DNA from: Planctomycetota bacterium
GTDB taxonomy: Bacteria; Planctomycetota; UBA11346
Length of the DNA: 64,000 nt
NCBI GenBank assembly: GCA_014193115.1
Contig: BJHQ01000001.1
Coordinates: forward strand, 626,465-690,464
Direction of reading: 5' to 3'
In this document: positions 17,717-28,240 of the stretch, piece by piece
Position numbering within the stretch: position 1 is the first letter of the stretch
How the letters are laid out: every line of letters begins with the position of its first letter
Translations under genes and position numbers: made by a program
The notes under the pieces: model-generated
Databases searched by the model: none
What the model saw: the letters and a program-made list of their open reading frames with translations, nothing else
What the model was told of the DNA's origin: nothing

Positions 17717-19975
17717 CTATGGGCTCGCGCTTTCAGCCGCGTCGCTCGCCCGGCTCATCTTGAACGCGACATGGCGACGGAACGCAGGAACCGGCAGGAC
17801 CAGCTGGCCGCCGGGATGGCGGATGGTGGTGCGCTCGACGACCACGCCGCGATCAGCGTTCCACCAATCGACCTGGATTCTACCAGCCTGGATCGCGGTG
17901 CCGACCACGATCTCGGCGGAGCAGTGGCTGCGGGATTCGCCGCCGTTGGTGCCCCACGCCGCATCCAGCACATAACCGAGCAGCCGTCCCGGTCGGACCC
18001 AGGCCCTGGCCCATAGAGTCCCTGCCGGCGAGGTCGCCGACAGCGCTGCCGAACTGGCGTCATTGCCACGCAGGTCTTCTCCGCGCTGGAAGGCGCTGAC
18101 CGCGGCATACGGCGACCAGCGCTCGCCCTGGTCGATCCATTCCCACCACCACAGCATCGGCGCCCCGGCATGGCCTGAGACCAGGGCCGCGAATCCGGCG
18201 CTGGCGTGCTCGGCCGCGACCTGTTCCTGGTTACCTCCGTCCCAGTTGCCACCGAATTCGGTGATCAGGCCGGGTTTCCGGTACTGATGCAACCCGCGGC
18301 TCGGGTCGAGCATGCTCCGCGCGACCATCTCGGAAAAAGGCTGCTCGCGCCGTCCGTGATAGGCGTCGATGCACACGTAGGTGATGCTGGGCAGGTTGCA
18401 GATCGCGGGATTGGCGACCTTGTAGTCGCCCGACCAGTGGCTGCTGATCGGATGTCGGTATGGGTCGATCCCGGCCAGATGGAGCGCCGCCCGTTCGTGC
18501 CACAGCGGCAGGGTGTCGCCGCCGGCGGTCAAGTTGACCTCCGACCACAATTTCCAGCCGAGAATCGCAGGCGAATCGGCATAGCGCGCCACCAGATAAC
18601 GGCGGACCCGGCACTGCATCGCCTCGGCCCACGGATCGGTGAACAGCTCCTGGGCCGTGGCCAGCCGTCCGCCGCGTTCGGCGTTGTAAGGATTGTGGGG
18701 CCATTCCCGATCGGATTTGGGAGAGGCCTGACCGTGGTTGTTGAGCACCACATTGATCCGCACGCTTTTGCTCTCGGCCAGGTCGAGCAGCCGGTCGAGG
18801 CGCTCGGCATTGCCCGGATGGTAGCGGCCGACGCCCTGATAGCCGGGCCAGTCGGCGCGCCACTCCATGGCCAAATTCCAGGACGCCAGCCAGATTTCAA
18901 AGGCATTGCAACCAGCGGTGGTGAAGCGATCGAAAAACGCGGCATAGGAGATCGTGCCGCGGCTCGGAGTCAGTCGGGTCGCCATCCGCTCCTGGCTGCG
19001 GACATCGTTGATCGAACGCAGGTTGACCCCGATCGGCCAGACCAGCTTGCCATCAGCGCTGAAGAACCGCGGATCGGCGTCGGCTCGCACGTAGCCGTCC
19101 CAGGGCGGTCCGGACACCGCCAGCGAAGGCAGGACCAGCCGCTGAGGCGTTCCGTTTGCCCAGCGGGCGACCAAAGTCACCGCGTGGCGCCCCGGCTTGG
19201 CAGGCCGGAATCGGATCGCGAAGCGGCCGGAACCGTTCGGCACCGCTGACTCTGCATCGCCGCGGTCGGCCAAGGTCATCGGTTGATGGAAGAAACCTGG
19301 GATCCGCCGCACGGTGCCGTCCGGCTCGGAGATCTCCGCGTCGAGAGCGAATTCGCTGTCGTCGTAGGGATTGGCCGGCGCCGGGTCGGGCCGGCAGCGG
19401 ACCTCCCAGCGGACCCCGGTGCGGCCGCGGAGATCGGTCGATCCGGCGCCATCGGGATCGAGATCGAGCAGCCGTTGGTGCGGAGTGACGATGGCGCTGG
19501 CCAATTCCACAGCAGGCGCCGTCAGGTGCAGGTCGCCGACCTGGATGGTAGCCGAGCTGGCCGAGGCCGACCAGAAGAACAGTCCGGCTTCGGCCATGGT
19601 CGCGGCGCTCGCCGGCCCCCAACCGGCGCGGTGTCCTTCACCCAGCACCGGATCGTCAGGACCGACGGCGATGCGCAGGTTGGTCGTGCCAACCGTCAGA
19701 ATCCCTGGTCGGCAGCGTTGGAACCACTGGCCATGCTGATCGCGCAGCCAGGCTCCGACCCCGAGATCGGCTGGCGCGCCAGCCGGCACGGTGACGGTCG
19801 CCACCACCGTCACGCCGGCTGCGGGAGGGGCCTGGGCCGCGGTCACCCGAGTGGTGAGCGGCGCCGCCAGGACGACGCTGACCCGCCCGCCCGAAGGTTC
19901 CGCCGCCCCGGCAGCCCAGATCAGCAGGAGCAGAAGCAGCACGCGCACGGGGTATTGTACGGCAGAATCCGCCAA
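17717..19975 (-). CDS. Secreted clan-A (GH5-like) glycoside hydrolase
   Basis: This 752-residue exported protein has a Leu-rich signal peptide (residues 10-22). N-terminal beta-sandwich domains (to about residue 300) precede a (beta/alpha)8 barrel. The barrel carries the clan-A pair: acid/base Glu479 in KLWSEVNL at the end of strand 4 and nucleophile Glu573 in LITEFGGNW at strand 7. A C-terminal beta domain follows. The substrate is unknown; the layout recalls beta-mannanase and cellulase relatives used by polysaccharide degraders. It is transcribed toward nusA with about 100 nt before the nusA leader. Confidence 0.78.
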   Translation of the reverse strand: MADSAVQYPVRVLLLLLLIWAAGAAEPSGGRVSVVLAAPLTTRVTAAQAPPAAGVTVVATVTVPAGAPADLGVGAWLRDQHGQWFQRCRPGILTVGTTNLRIAVGPDDPVLGEGHRAGWGPASAATMAEAGLFFWSASASSATIQVGDLHLTAPAVELASAIVTPHQRLLDLDPDGAGSTDLRGRTGVRWEVRCRPDPAPANPYDDSEFALDAEISEPDGTVRRIPGFFHQPMTLADRGDAESAVPNGSGRFAIRFRPAKPGRHAVTLVARWANGTPQRLVLPSLAVSGPPWDGYVRADADPRFFSADGKLVWPIGVNLRSINDVRSQERMATRLTPSRGTISYAAFFDRFTTAGCNAFEIWLASWNLAMEWRADWPGYQGVGRYHPGNAERLDRLLDLAESKSVRINVVLNNHGQASPKSDREWPHNPYNAERGGRLATAQELFTDPWAEAMQCRVRRYLVARYADSPAILGWKLWSEVNLTAGGDTLPLWHERAALHLAGIDPYRHPISSHWSGDYKVANPAICNLPSITYVCIDAYHGRREQPFSEMVARSMLDPSRGLHQYRKPGLITEFGGNWDGGNQEQVAAEHASAGFAALVSGHAGAPMLWWWEWIDQGERWSPYAAVSAFQRGEDLRGNDASSAALSATSPAGTLWARAWVRPGRLLGYVLDAAWGTNGGESRSHCSAEIVVGTAIQAGRIQVDWWNADRGVVVERTTIRHPGGQLVLPVPAFRRHVAFKMSRASDAAESASP

Positions 19976-20082
19976 CTGTTCCCGGACGAGACACCGACCT
20001 TCATCGAACCTGAACCATCCGCCGCTTCATCAGGCTTCCCAGGGCCGGCGCAATCGCTACGACCCTGCGCCCCCGGAAACCC

Positions 20083-21963
20083 ATGTCCGCCCAACCCCCG
20101 ATCCAGGTCGAGCGTCGCTCCGACATCCGCAATATCGCCATCATCGCCCACGTCGACCACGGGAAGACGACCCTGGTCGATGCGTTGCTCCGCCAAGGCG
20201 GGGCCTTCCGGGTCAATCAGCAGATGACTGATTGCGTGATGGATAGCAACGATCAGGAACGCGAGCGCGGCATCACGATTCTGGCCAAAAACTGCGCCTG
20301 CATCTATCCATCGAAAGAGCACGGCGACATCCGGATCAACATCGTCGACACCCCTGGCCACGCCGATTTCGGCGGCGAAGTCGAACGCGTGCTACGCATG
20401 GCCGACGGCGCCTTGGTGCTGGTCGATGCCTTCGAAGGCTGCCTGCCCCAGACCCGGTTCGTCACCCGCAAGGCGATCCAGACCGGGCTGAAGCTGATCC
20501 TGGTGGTCAACAAGATCGACAAGCCCAACTGCGATCCCAAGAGCATCCCCGACAAGATTTTCGACCTCATGGTCGAGCTCGGCGCCGAGGACTGGCAGCT
20601 CGACTTCCCGATCGTCTACGGTTCAGGCCGCAGCGGTTTCATGGAGTGCACCCTGGAGGAGGGACAGGCCCGGCTGAAGAGCGGCGGCGGCGACCTGCGC
20701 CCGCTGTTCGAGACCATCGTCAAGGAAATCCCCGGTCCGCCGGTGAAGTCCACGGCGCCCTTGCAGCTGCAAGTCTCGAACATCGACCACAATGATTTCG
20801 TCGGCCGCATGGGCATCGGCCGCATCGTCGCCGGCTCGATCAAGGCCAACCAGTCGGTGGTCGTCATCAGCGGCCCCGACGGCATCCCCCAGCGCGGCCG
20901 GGCCTTGCAGCTCCATCGCTTCTCGGGCTTGGGCCGCGAAGAGGTCAAAGAGGCCAAGGCCGGCGACGTGGTGATCGTCACCGGCCTCGAACAGGTCAAC
21001 ATTTCCGATACCATCTGCGATCCCGAGCATCCCAATCCGCTGCCGCCGATCCCGATCGACGAGCCGACGATCAAGATGACTTTCGGCGTCAGCACCAGCC
21101 CGATCGCGGGAACAGAAGGTAAACCGCTGCAATCACGCGAACTGCGCGCCCGGCTCGACCGCGAAGCGCAAAAGAACGTGGCGATGCGCTTCGCCGACAC
21201 CGACCAGCCCGACGTGTTCGAGGTCTCGGGCCGCGGTGTGCTGCATCTGGCAGTGCTGGTCGAGACCTTGCGCCGTGAAGGCGCGGAGCTGCAGATCGGC
21301 CCGCCCCGGGTCATCATCAAGCAAGGTCCGCACGGCGAAAAGCTGGAACCCGTCGAATTGGCGATGATCGATGTGCCCGAGGTCCACTCCAGCAAGGTGA
21401 TGAACCTGATGCTGCCGCGCCGGGCCACGGTCCTGGCCATGGATGCCCGGGGCAGCTTCCAGCATCTGGAATTTTCGATTCCCGCCCGCGGCCTGATGGG
21501 CCTGCGCAATCTGCTGCTGTCCGCGACCCAGGGCGAAGCCACGCTCAACACCATGTTCATCGGCTATGAGCCGTGGCGCGGCGATATCGAAAAACGGGTC
21601 AACGGCGCCATCGTCAGCGGCAACGACGGCGAGGTCATCGCCTACGCCTTGTTCATGCTGCAAGATCGCGGCACGTTCTTCGTCGATGTCGGCCAGCCGA
21701 TCTACGAAGGCCAGGTGGTGGGCGAAAACAACAAGGACAACGAGCTGGTGGTCAACCTGACCAAGGAAAAGAAGCTCACCAACGTCAGATCGAGCGGCGC
21801 CGACGAAGCCATCCGGATCACTCCGCCCCGCCAGATGTCGTTGGAAGAATGCATGGAATACATCAAGCCCGACGAACTGGTGGAGGTCACCCCGAAGAGT
21901 CTGCGCTTGCGCAAGCTGTTCCTGGCCGAGAACGAGCGGAAGCGGTCGTCGCGGGTGGGGTGA
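20083..21963 (+). CDS. typA: Ribosome-associated GTPase TypA/BipA
   Basis: This 626-residue translational GTPase of the EF-G class acts on 50S assembly and stress or low-temperature growth. G1 is AHVDHGKT, G2 is RGITI, G3 is DTPGH and G4 is NKID, followed by domain II, an EF-G III/V-like part ([24 protein letters not shown]) and the BipA C-terminal domain ([20 protein letters not shown]). Length and domain order are typical. It is divergent from the glycosidase with 107 nt between them. Confidence 0.96.
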   Translation: MSAQPPIQVERRSDIRNIAIIAHVDHGKTTLVDALLRQGGAFRVNQQMTDCVMDSNDQERERGITILAKNCACIYPSKEHGDIRINIVDTPGHADFGGEVERVLRMADGALVLVDAFEGCLPQTRFVTRKAIQTGLKLILVVNKIDKPNCDPKSIPDKIFDLMVELGAEDWQLDFPIVYGSGRSGFMECTLEEGQARLKSGGGDLRPLFETIVKEIPGPPVKSTAPLQLQVSNIDHNDFVGRMGIGRIVAGSIKANQSVVVISGPDGIPQRGRALQLHRFSGLGREEVKEAKAGDVVIVTGLEQVNISDTICDPEHPNPLPPIPIDEPTIKMTFGVSTSPIAGTEGKPLQSRELRARLDREAQKNVAMRFADTDQPDVFEVSGRGVLHLAVLVETLRREGAELQIGPPRVIIKQGPHGEKLEPVELAMIDVPEVHSSKVMNLMLPRRATVLAMDARGSFQHLEFSIPARGLMGLRNLLLSATQGEATLNTMFIGYEPWRGDIEKRVNGAIVSGNDGEVIAYALFMLQDRGTFFVDVGQPIYEGQVVGENNKDNELVVNLTKEKKLTNVRSSGADEAIRITPPRQMSLEECMEYIKPDELVEVTPKSLRLRKLFLAENERKRSSRVG

Positions 21964-22317
21964 ATGGAAGATGGAGGACAGAGGTCAGGGCTCGGCGGGT
22001 CGCACCGGCCCGCCGAGCCGGGTGCCCAGTTGGGGATCGGCTACCGCCTGATCCTGTTGGTGCTGTTCTCCACCGTCGGCGGGTTCCTGATCTGCGCCTA
22101 TGCTGGCCTGATTGACATCAGCCAGGCACCCACTCGGCGACGAGCGATCTTCGACGATCCGCACCATTGGCAGATTCTGTGCATCGGCATCGCCTTTGTG
22201 CTGGCCGGAATCCAATTCGCGTTCGCCCAGGGACCGCGCTGGCTGTTGGCGATCAATGGAACGGCGCTGCTACTGTGCTTTGGCGGCGGTGTGCTCGGCT
22301 CGCTGCTGGCGCGGTGA
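21964..22317 (+). CDS. Small integral membrane protein, unknown function
   Basis: I do not recognise this 117-residue protein. Its ATG follows the typA stop without a gap, so it is probably co-expressed by reinitiation. Three hydrophobic segments are visible at about residues 25-48, 68-90 and 95-115, with a polar N-terminus. Nothing in the sequence suggests a specific role in the BipA pathway. Confidence 0.65.
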   Translation: MEDGGQRSGLGGSHRPAEPGAQLGIGYRLILLVLFSTVGGFLICAYAGLIDISQAPTRRRAIFDDPHHWQILCIGIAFVLAGIQFAFAQGPRWLLAINGTALLLCFGGGVLGSLLAR

Positions 22318-22440
22318 CTCACTGATTTTCCAGGTAAACCAGCGATTCGACGTTTGCATGCCGGGCTGCGTGCGGGTCGCCTTACGCGGATCGGCGCGCC
22401 GCGCTGTTCCCGTCCGGATCACGGCTGCCACCATTCCGTC

Positions 22441-23766
22441 ATGGCGACAGCAACCATCCTGGTGGTCGAGGACGACGCCGCCGTGGCCTGGTCGGTGGAG
22501 CAGGCGCTGCGCGGCGCTGGCTGGCAGGTGGTGGTGGCGGCTGACGCCGCCGCTGCCCGTCGGCATCTGAAACGGCTGCAACCCGACGTCGTCCTGACCG
22601 ACGTGAAGATGCCGGGGGAATCCGGCCTTGATCTGGCGGCAGCTCTGCGCCAGGAACTTCCGGGAATCCCGGTGATCGTCACCACCGCCTTCGGTACCAT
22701 GGATTCTGCGGTCGCGGCGGTGGCCGCTGGCGCCTTCGACTACCTGCCGAAACCGCTGGAGCTGGACCGGCTGCTGGCAGTGGTGCGGCGGGCTCTGGGC
22801 GAGGATTCCCTGGCCGCCGCCGCCCAGCCGGCGGCCTCGACACCGCTGGGGGACAGCGACCTGGTCGGGGCGGCGCCGGCGATGCAGGAGATCTACCGCC
22901 GGCTGGCCGCCGCCGCCGCCAGCGACCTGCCGGTGCTGATCGTCGGCCCACCGGGCAGCGGCAAGGAACTGGCAGCCCGGGCCCTGCATCGTCATTCGGC
23001 CCGGTCGGCAGCGCCCTTCGTCGCGGTCAGCTGCGGCGCCTTGGCCAACGCCGATGATCTGTTCGGCGCCAGCGGGGCGGGAGCCGCCTCTGCCGGCGGC
23101 ACGCTGTTCTGCGACGAAATCGAGGCCTTGCCGGCGCCGGCCCAGGTCCGCCTGCTCCGCCTGCTCGACGAAGCCGGTGCGCCAAGGGTGATTGCCGCCT
23201 CAGCGCGGGATTTGACCGCGCTGTCCGCGGCCGGGGCATTCCGCCAGGATCTGGCCTGGCGATTGCGCGGAACGACAGTGGCGGTGCCGGCCCTGGCCGA
23301 CCGTCTCGACGACCTGCCAGCGCTGGTCCGGCACCTGCTGTCCCGGCTGGCCCAGCGGCTCGGCCGAGCCCTGGCGATCACCGATGGCGCCTTGGCCCGG
23401 CTGCGCCGCCACTCCTGGCCTGGCAATGTGCGGGAATTGCGCCACGTGATCGAAGAAGCCGCGGTGCTCGCCACCGGCGGCATCATCGATCTGGATCATC
23501 TCGATCTGCCGCCGATTGACGACAGCGCAGGCCCCACGCCCAGCGGCTTCACCGCCGCGACCGCAGCCCTGGCCCGCAAGTTGCTGCTGGCCCACCCCGG
23601 GACCGCCCATCAGCAATTCACCGACACGGTCGAGGCGGTGCTGCTGCGCGAAGCCATCGCCCGCACCGAAGGCAACCAGCTGCGCGCCGCCGAGCTCCTC
23701 GGCATCAACCGGATCACGCTGAAAAAACGTATGGATCAGCTCGGCATCGCTGGGCGGCAAGACTAG
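22441..23766 (+). CDS. NtrC-family response regulator lacking the GAFTGA loop
   Basis: The protein has 441 residues. The receiver domain (1-120) has the acidic pair EDD at 10-12 and phospho-acceptor Asp54. The AAA+ domain has Walker A GPPGSGKE (169-176) and Walker B GGTLFCDE. The FRQDLAWRL and WPGNVRELRHVIEEA motifs are present. A Fis-type helix-turn-helix ends the protein (EGNQLRAAELLGINRITLKKRM). Between LFG and GGTLF there are only about nine residues, so the segment that normally carries GAFTGA and contacts sigma-54 is deleted. It therefore probably does not activate sigma-54 polymerase and may act like other GAFTGA-less members. No sensor kinase is adjacent. The ATG at 22441 fits the receiver start. 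Confidence 0.88.
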   Translation: MATATILVVEDDAAVAWSVEQALRGAGWQVVVAADAAAARRHLKRLQPDVVLTDVKMPGESGLDLAAALRQELPGIPVIVTTAFGTMDSAVAAVAAGAFDYLPKPLELDRLLAVVRRALGEDSLAAAAQPAASTPLGDSDLVGAAPAMQEIYRRLAAAAASDLPVLIVGPPGSGKELAARALHRHSARSAAPFVAVSCGALANADDLFGASGAGAASAGGTLFCDEIEALPAPAQVRLLRLLDEAGAPRVIAASARDLTALSAAGAFRQDLAWRLRGTTVAVPALADRLDDLPALVRHLLSRLAQRLGRALAITDGALARLRRHSWPGNVRELRHVIEEAAVLATGGIIDLDHLDLPPIDDSAGPTPSGFTAATAALARKLLLAHPGTAHQQFTDTVEAVLLREAIARTEGNQLRAAELLGINRITLKKRMDQLGIAGRQD

Positions 23767-23768
23767 GG

Positions 23769-23836
23769 CATGAACCGCCAGGACGCCAAGATGCCAACAG
23801 GATCTCTTTGGCGCTCAACGATTTCGCCGTCGCCCA
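23769..23836. repeat. AACCGCCAAGGCGCCAAG-family repeat fragment
   Basis: The left arm GAACCGCCAGGACGCCAAG follows the response-regulator stop, and a right-arm-like TCTTTGGCG follows about 20 nt later. More complete copies of this dispersed inverted repeat lie at 38990-39112, 40068-40163 and 54172-54298. Confidence 0.55.
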
Positions 23837-23853
23837 CATCAGGCTGATCCTTC

Positions 23854-24663
23854 GTGTCGCCCCGGGCCACCGTCGCAGGATCGGGTCGCATCGCCGCCGA
23901 ACAGGTCGCCGGCGCCAGCGCGTTGGTCGCAGCCTGGGGCAGCGACCCGCTGAAAATCCTGCCGATCCGCAGCCGAGGCGTGGCTGCCTGGGCCTGCATC
24001 ACGACCTATGGCGGTGGACTGCTGGCGGGTGATCGCATCGCGCTGGAGCTGGAGGTCGCGCCCGGATCCCGGCTGCTGCTCACCAGCCAGGCCTCGACCA
24101 AGATCTTCCGTTCGAGCGGACTGATCAGCGACATGACCATCACCGCCCGGGTCGCCGCCGGCGGACTGCTGGTGTCCTTGCCGGAACCGATCTGCCCCTT
24201 CGCCACCGCCCGCTATCGGCAGCAGGTCCACCTGGATCTTGCCGAAGGCGCCTCGCTGATCTGGCTCGACAGCGTCACCGCCGGCCGCAGCACACGGGGC
24301 GAACACTGGGCTGCGGATAGCCTGGAATTCGGCCTGGAGGTCACCCGCAACGGCCGCCCGATCCTGATCGACCGCTTCGAGCTGTCGCCGGTATCCGGTT
24401 TGGAAGCGATCAGCGCGATTGCCACCATCATCGCCATCGGCCCGCTGGCCGCTCCAATCGCCGCAGCCTTGCTGGCGTCCGCCGATCCGCCAGGTGATCG
24501 GCATCCCACACTTCTGCTAATTTCAAACGCATTGCCTGCCGCCACCGATGGCGTCATCCTCCGCCTCGCCGCCGCCGATACCCAGAGCGCCACCCGGGTC
24601 CTGCGCACCGCACTGGCGGGTTGCGCCGAACTGGTGGGCGCCGAGCCCTTCGCCGGCCGCTGA
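23854..24663 (+). CDS. ureD: Urease accessory protein UreD (UreH)
   Basis: This 269-residue accessory protein binds the urease apoprotein and, with UreF and UreG, delivers nickel and CO2 to the active site. The family pattern is clear: PLKILPIRSRGVAAWACITT near the start, GGGLLAGDRI, SQASTKIFRS and PEPICPFATARY. The start is GTG at 23854. It heads a plus-strand urease operon that runs to ureG at 30903. Confidence 0.9.
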   Translation: MSPRATVAGSGRIAAEQVAGASALVAAWGSDPLKILPIRSRGVAAWACITTYGGGLLAGDRIALELEVAPGSRLLLTSQASTKIFRSSGLISDMTITARVAAGGLLVSLPEPICPFATARYRQQVHLDLAEGASLIWLDSVTAGRSTRGEHWAADSLEFGLEVTRNGRPILIDRFELSPVSGLEAISAIATIIAIGPLAAPIAAALLASADPPGDRHPTLLLISNALPAATDGVILRLAAADTQSATRVLRTALAGCAELVGAEPFAGR

Positions 24664-24798
24664 ACGGAGATCCGATGAACCGCCAACATGCTCCGACGCC
24701 GGGAAAGGCCGTGGATTTCCGTGCTGGCCGTGGCGCGACGAAGCGCCATTCGGCCAGATGGCGCCTGAGCCTTTCGGCGATCGGTTGAAAGGCGCCGC
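24664..24798. other. Gap between ureD and ureAB
   Basis: The gap contains a 37-codon reading frame at 24675-24788 with GGAG eight bases upstream, but its product is Arg-rich and unlike any family I know. Its first codons echo the start of a dispersed repeat. I treat it as unlikely to be a gene. AAAGG upstream of 24799 is the likely ribosome site of ureAB. Confidence 0.3.
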
Positions 24799-25566
24799 AT
24801 GCATCTTTCCCCTCGCGAACTCGACAAATTGCAGCTTCACCAAGTCGGCGTGCTGGCGCAGAAACGCCTGGCTCGCGGACTGCGTCTGAACCACCCCGAG
24901 GCGGTGGCGCTGATCGCCACCCAGGTGCTGGAGTTCATCCGCGATGGCCGCCGGGTCGCCGAGCTGATGGACCTCGGCAAGCAGTTGCTCGGGCGGCGCC
25001 AGGTGCTGCCCGGAGTCCCCGAACTGGTTGCCGAGGTCCAGGTTGAGGGCACCTTCCCCGACGGCACCAAGCTGGTCACGGTCCATCACCCGATTTGCCG
25101 TGAAGACGGTGACCTGGCGCTGGCGCTGTACGGCAGTTTCCTGCCGGTGCCGGATCTCAGCCGATTCTCAGGTGATTCCGCTGAGGATATTCCCGGCCAG
25201 GTAGCAGTCGCCGTTGGCGAGGTGGAATTGAATGCCGGTCGCCCGGTGCGGCGGCTCACCGTCACCAACCTCGCCGATCGGCCGATCCAGGTCGGCAGCC
25301 ACTATCATCTGATCGAGGTCAATCCGTACCTCCGCCTCGATCGCGCTGCCGCCTACGGCATGCGCCTGGATCTGCCCGCAGGCACCGCGGTGCGCTTCGA
25401 GCCGGGCGAAACCAAGACCGTGGCCGTCGTCCCGATTGCTGGCGACCAGGTGATCCGTGGCGGCAACGCGCTGGCCGACGGCCCTGTCAGCGATGCCGGC
25501 CGGGTTTCGGCGGTGGAACGGGCCATCGCTCGCGGATTCGCCCACGTTTCGGAGAATTCACCATGA
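24799..25566 (+). CDS. ureAB: Urease gamma/beta subunit fusion (UreAB)
   Basis: This 255-residue structural subunit of urease joins the gamma domain (1-100: [26 protein letters not shown] and VHHPI) to the beta domain (131-255: [30 protein letters not shown] and RFEPGE) by a 30-residue linker. Gamma/beta fusions occur in Helicobacter and in some other bacteria. It assembles with UreC in the cytosol. The start has AAAGG six bases upstream. Its stop overlaps the start of a toxin-antitoxin gene (ATGA). Confidence 0.95.
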   Translation: MHLSPRELDKLQLHQVGVLAQKRLARGLRLNHPEAVALIATQVLEFIRDGRRVAELMDLGKQLLGRRQVLPGVPELVAEVQVEGTFPDGTKLVTVHHPICREDGDLALALYGSFLPVPDLSRFSGDSAEDIPGQVAVAVGEVELNAGRPVRRLTVTNLADRPIQVGSHYHLIEVNPYLRLDRAAAYGMRLDLPAGTAVRFEPGETKTVAVVPIAGDQVIRGGNALADGPVSDAGRVSAVERAIARGFAHVSENSP

Positions 25567-25805
25567 ATACGCTCCAGGATCAATTGTCGCGGATCACCAG
25601 TGATCCCGCCATCTGCCACGGCAAGCCCGTGATTCGGGGTCTGCGATATCCAGTGGAGATGCTCCTCGATCTGCTGAGCTCTGGCATGACCAGCGATGAG
25701 ATTCTGGCGGATTACCCGGATTTGGAGCGCGCCGATCTGCATGCGGCGCTGGCGTACGCTGCCCAGCTCAGCCGGGTCCAGCGGGTGGAGCGTCTGGTGG
25801 CATGA
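25563..25805 (+). CDS. DUF433-family antitoxin-like protein
   Basis: This 80-residue protein has the DUF433 pattern: [29 protein letters not shown], then [28 protein letters not shown]. The C-terminal half is a winged-helix-like DNA-binding fold. Members usually precede a DUF5615 PIN-like gene, as here, and are regarded as antitoxins. The ATG overlaps the ureAB stop and its own stop overlaps the next ATG, so it is translated as part of the urease operon. Confidence 0.85.
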   Translation: MNTLQDQLSRITSDPAICHGKPVIRGLRYPVEMLLDLLSSGMTSDEILADYPDLERADLHAALAYAAQLSRVQRVERLVA

Positions 25806-26155
25806 ACTGGCTGATCGATGCCCAGCCGCCCCGACGCCTGGCGCAGGTTTTCCGCAATGTCGGGCACCAAGCTCGGCACACCCTGGATCTTTCGGATGGC
25901 AATCGCACACCTGATTCCGACATCGTCAGACTCGCAGCTCTGGATGGCAGCATTGTCGTGACGAAAGATGATGATTTTGCCGATTCATTTTTTCTGCGTG
26001 GCCAGCCTCCGAAACTCCTGCTGGTCACCACTGGCAACATTTCAAATCCGGACTTGGAGCGGATTTTCACGGTCAACCTGGATCGGTTGAGCCTGGTGTT
26101 CGAACAGCATTACTTCGTCGAAATAGGTCGGTTTTCTCTTATCATCCGCCGCTGA
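25802..26155 (+). CDS. DUF5615 PIN-like toxin candidate
   Basis: This is a 117-residue protein of the DUF5615 (Mut7-C/PIN-like) family. The N-terminal [17 protein letters not shown] supplies the first acidic residue (Asp6). DSDIVRLA and [12 protein letters not shown] supply further acidic residues, and KLLLVTTGN is a family hallmark. Such proteins are probable ribonuclease toxins paired with DUF433. It overlaps the DUF433 stop by ATGA and ends ten bases before ureC. Its base composition is less GC-rich than the urease genes, in line with insertion. Confidence 0.82.
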   Translation: MNWLIDAQPPRRLAQVFRNVGHQARHTLDLSDGNRTPDSDIVRLAALDGSIVVTKDDDFADSFFLRGQPPKLLLVTTGNISNPDLERIFTVNLDRLSLVFEQHYFVEIGRFSLIIRR

Positions 26156-26165
26156 CGAGCCATCC

Positions 26166-27869
26166 ATGCGCCTATCCCGCTCCGCCTACGCCGACCATTA
26201 CGGCCCGACCACCGGCGATCGGGTGCGCCTCGGCGACACCGGCTTGTGGGCGAGGGTCGAACGTGACAGCGCGGTGTACGGCGATGAGTGCAAGTTTGGC
26301 GGCGGCAAGGTCATCCGCGACGGCATGGGCCAGGCGGCGGTTCCGGCGGATCAGGCTCTCGACCTGGTCATCACCAATGCCCTGGTGATCGATTGGTCAG
26401 GTATCTTCAAATGCGATATCGGCATCAAGCACGGGCTGATCGTCGGCCTGGGCAAGGCTGGCAATCCCGACGTGATGGCGGGTGTCGCTCCCGGCATGGT
26501 GGTGGGCACGACCACCGAGGTCATCGCTGGCGAAGGTCTGATCGTCACCGCCGGCGGCATCGACAGCCACATCCACTTTATCTGCCCGCAGCAGATTGAG
26601 GAAGCCTTGGCCAGCGGCGTCACGACGTTCGTCGGCGGCGGTACTGGCCCGGCCACCGGGACCAGCGCCACCACCTGCACGCCGTCGCCGCGCGACCTGG
26701 CCTTGATGTTGCAAGCGCTGGATCCCTACCCGCTCAACGTCGCGCTCACCGGCAAGGGCAATGCGTCGAGGCCGGAAGCACTGACCGACATTATTCGCGC
26801 TGGCGCAGCCGGACTGAAACTGCACGAGGATTGGGGCACCACGCCCGCCGCCATCGACGCCTGCCTGGGCGTCGCCGACGAACACGACGTGCAGGTGACG
26901 ATCCACACCGATACCCTCAATGAATCGGCGGCGGTGGAGCACTCGATCGCGGCGTTCAAGGGCCGCACCATCCACACCTATCATTCGGAAGGCGCCGGCG
27001 GCGGCCACGCCCCGGACATCCTGCGGGTCTGCAGCGAGGCCAACGTCATCCCGTCGAGCACCAACCCGACCCGGCCGTTCACGGTGAATACCATCGATGA
27101 ACACCTCGACATGCTGATGGTCTGCCATCACTTGGATGTCAACATCCCCGAAGACGTGGCCTTTGCCGAATCGCGCATCCGCGCCGAGACCATCGCCGCT
27201 GAGGATCTCCTACACGACTTGGGCGCGATCTCGATCATCAGCAGCGACAGCCAGGCCATGGGCCGGGTGGGTGAGGTCATCACCCGCACCTGGCAGACCG
27301 CCGACAAGATGAAGCAGCAGCGCGGCGCCCTCGCTGGAGATGGGAGTGACGACAACCACCGCATCCGCCGATACGTGGCGAAATACACGATCAATCCCGC
27401 CATCGCCCATGGCCTGGGCCACCTGATCGGCTCGGTGGAAGTCGGCAAGCTCGCCGATCTAGTCTTGTGGAAGCCGGCCCTGTTCGGCGCCAAACCCGAA
27501 TTGGTGGTCAAAGGCGGATTCATCGCCTGGGCGCAAATGGGCGATCCCAACGCATCGATCCCGACCCCGCAGCCGGTGCGCATGCGACCGCAGTTCGGCG
27601 CCTTCGGCCGCGCTGCCGGCGCCACCAGCATCGCCTTCGTTTCCGCAGCATCGGTCGCAGCCGGCACGGTTGCCGGCTATGGCCTCAACAAGCGCATCGA
27701 GCCGGTGCGCCGATGCCGCGGCATCGGCAAGCGCGACATGAAGAACAACGACGCCCTGCCGGTGATCACCGTCGATCCCGAGACCTATCGGGTGACTGCC
27801 GACGGCGTGCATCTGACCTGCGCGCCGGCAAGCAAATTGCCGCTCACCCAGCGTTATTTCCTGTTCTGA
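26166..27869 (+). CDS. ureC: Urease alpha subunit, catalytic
   Basis: The protein has 567 residues, the usual length. It hydrolyses urea to ammonia and carbamate at a dinickel centre. All active-site residues are present, offset by one from Klebsiella UreC: His135 and His137 (SHIHF), carbamylated Lys218 (GLKLHEDWG), His247, His273, Asp361, and flap residues Cys320 and His321 (VCHHLD). The operon supplies ammonia to the cell together with the nitrate genes further along. It is separated from ureAB by a toxin-antitoxin pair. Confidence 0.98.
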   Translation: MRLSRSAYADHYGPTTGDRVRLGDTGLWARVERDSAVYGDECKFGGGKVIRDGMGQAAVPADQALDLVITNALVIDWSGIFKCDIGIKHGLIVGLGKAGNPDVMAGVAPGMVVGTTTEVIAGEGLIVTAGGIDSHIHFICPQQIEEALASGVTTFVGGGTGPATGTSATTCTPSPRDLALMLQALDPYPLNVALTGKGNASRPEALTDIIRAGAAGLKLHEDWGTTPAAIDACLGVADEHDVQVTIHTDTLNESAAVEHSIAAFKGRTIHTYHSEGAGGGHAPDILRVCSEANVIPSSTNPTRPFTVNTIDEHLDMLMVCHHLDVNIPEDVAFAESRIRAETIAAEDLLHDLGAISIISSDSQAMGRVGEVITRTWQTADKMKQQRGALAGDGSDDNHRIRRYVAKYTINPAIAHGLGHLIGSVEVGKLADLVLWKPALFGAKPELVVKGGFIAWAQMGDPNASIPTPQPVRMRPQFGAFGRAAGATSIAFVSAASVAAGTVAGYGLNKRIEPVRRCRGIGKRDMKNNDALPVITVDPETYRVTADGVHLTCAPASKLPLTQRYFLF

Positions 27870-28240
27870 TGCTGAGCAATCTGGTGTTCTTTGGTGGACT
27901 GACCGTTTTCATACTAGCCGCCGCATACATGTGCAGGATCAAGCTGAGGTCCAACGCAGTGCGCCTGGTTGCCGCGATAGGAATAACGGCGGCAAGTGGC
28001 GGGGTGATCGTCGCGTTTGCATTATGGCAAGCGGGTCGTGAAACGGCCATCATCGCCCAGTGGTGCGAGGACCAGGGAGGCGCCTACCTGGGCCACCAGC
28101 GAACCTCGGGAAGACTTGGACTGTTGATCGGAGAAACGTTTAGAGTCCGAATGACCAAGAACGACGTCCTTGTAAGGATTTCAGGAACCATTGGCGGCCA
28201 CCTGGTGGGTTGGCTTGATGCCAGGTTCATCCCGGAATGA
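27869..28240 (+). CDS. Small membrane protein, unknown function
   Basis: I do not recognise this 123-residue protein. The ATG overlaps the ureC stop (TGATG), so it is coupled to ureC. Two hydrophobic segments (about residues 2-22 and 33-53) precede a soluble tail ending VRISGTIGGHLVGWLDARFIPE. Base composition is less GC-rich than ureC. It overlaps the end of the convergent vapC by 14 nt. It is not a known urease accessory protein. Confidence 0.6.
   Translation: MLSNLVFFGGLTVFILAAAYMCRIKLRSNAVRLVAAIGITAASGGVIVAFALWQAGRETAIIAQWCEDQGGAYLGHQRTSGRLGLLIGETFRVRMTKNDVLVRISGTIGGHLVGWLDARFIPE

Noticed and set aside
24675-24788. 37-codon frame between ureD and ureAB
   Set aside because: It has a possible ribosome site, but the Arg-rich product has no known relatives that I can recall and its first codons echo a dispersed repeat.
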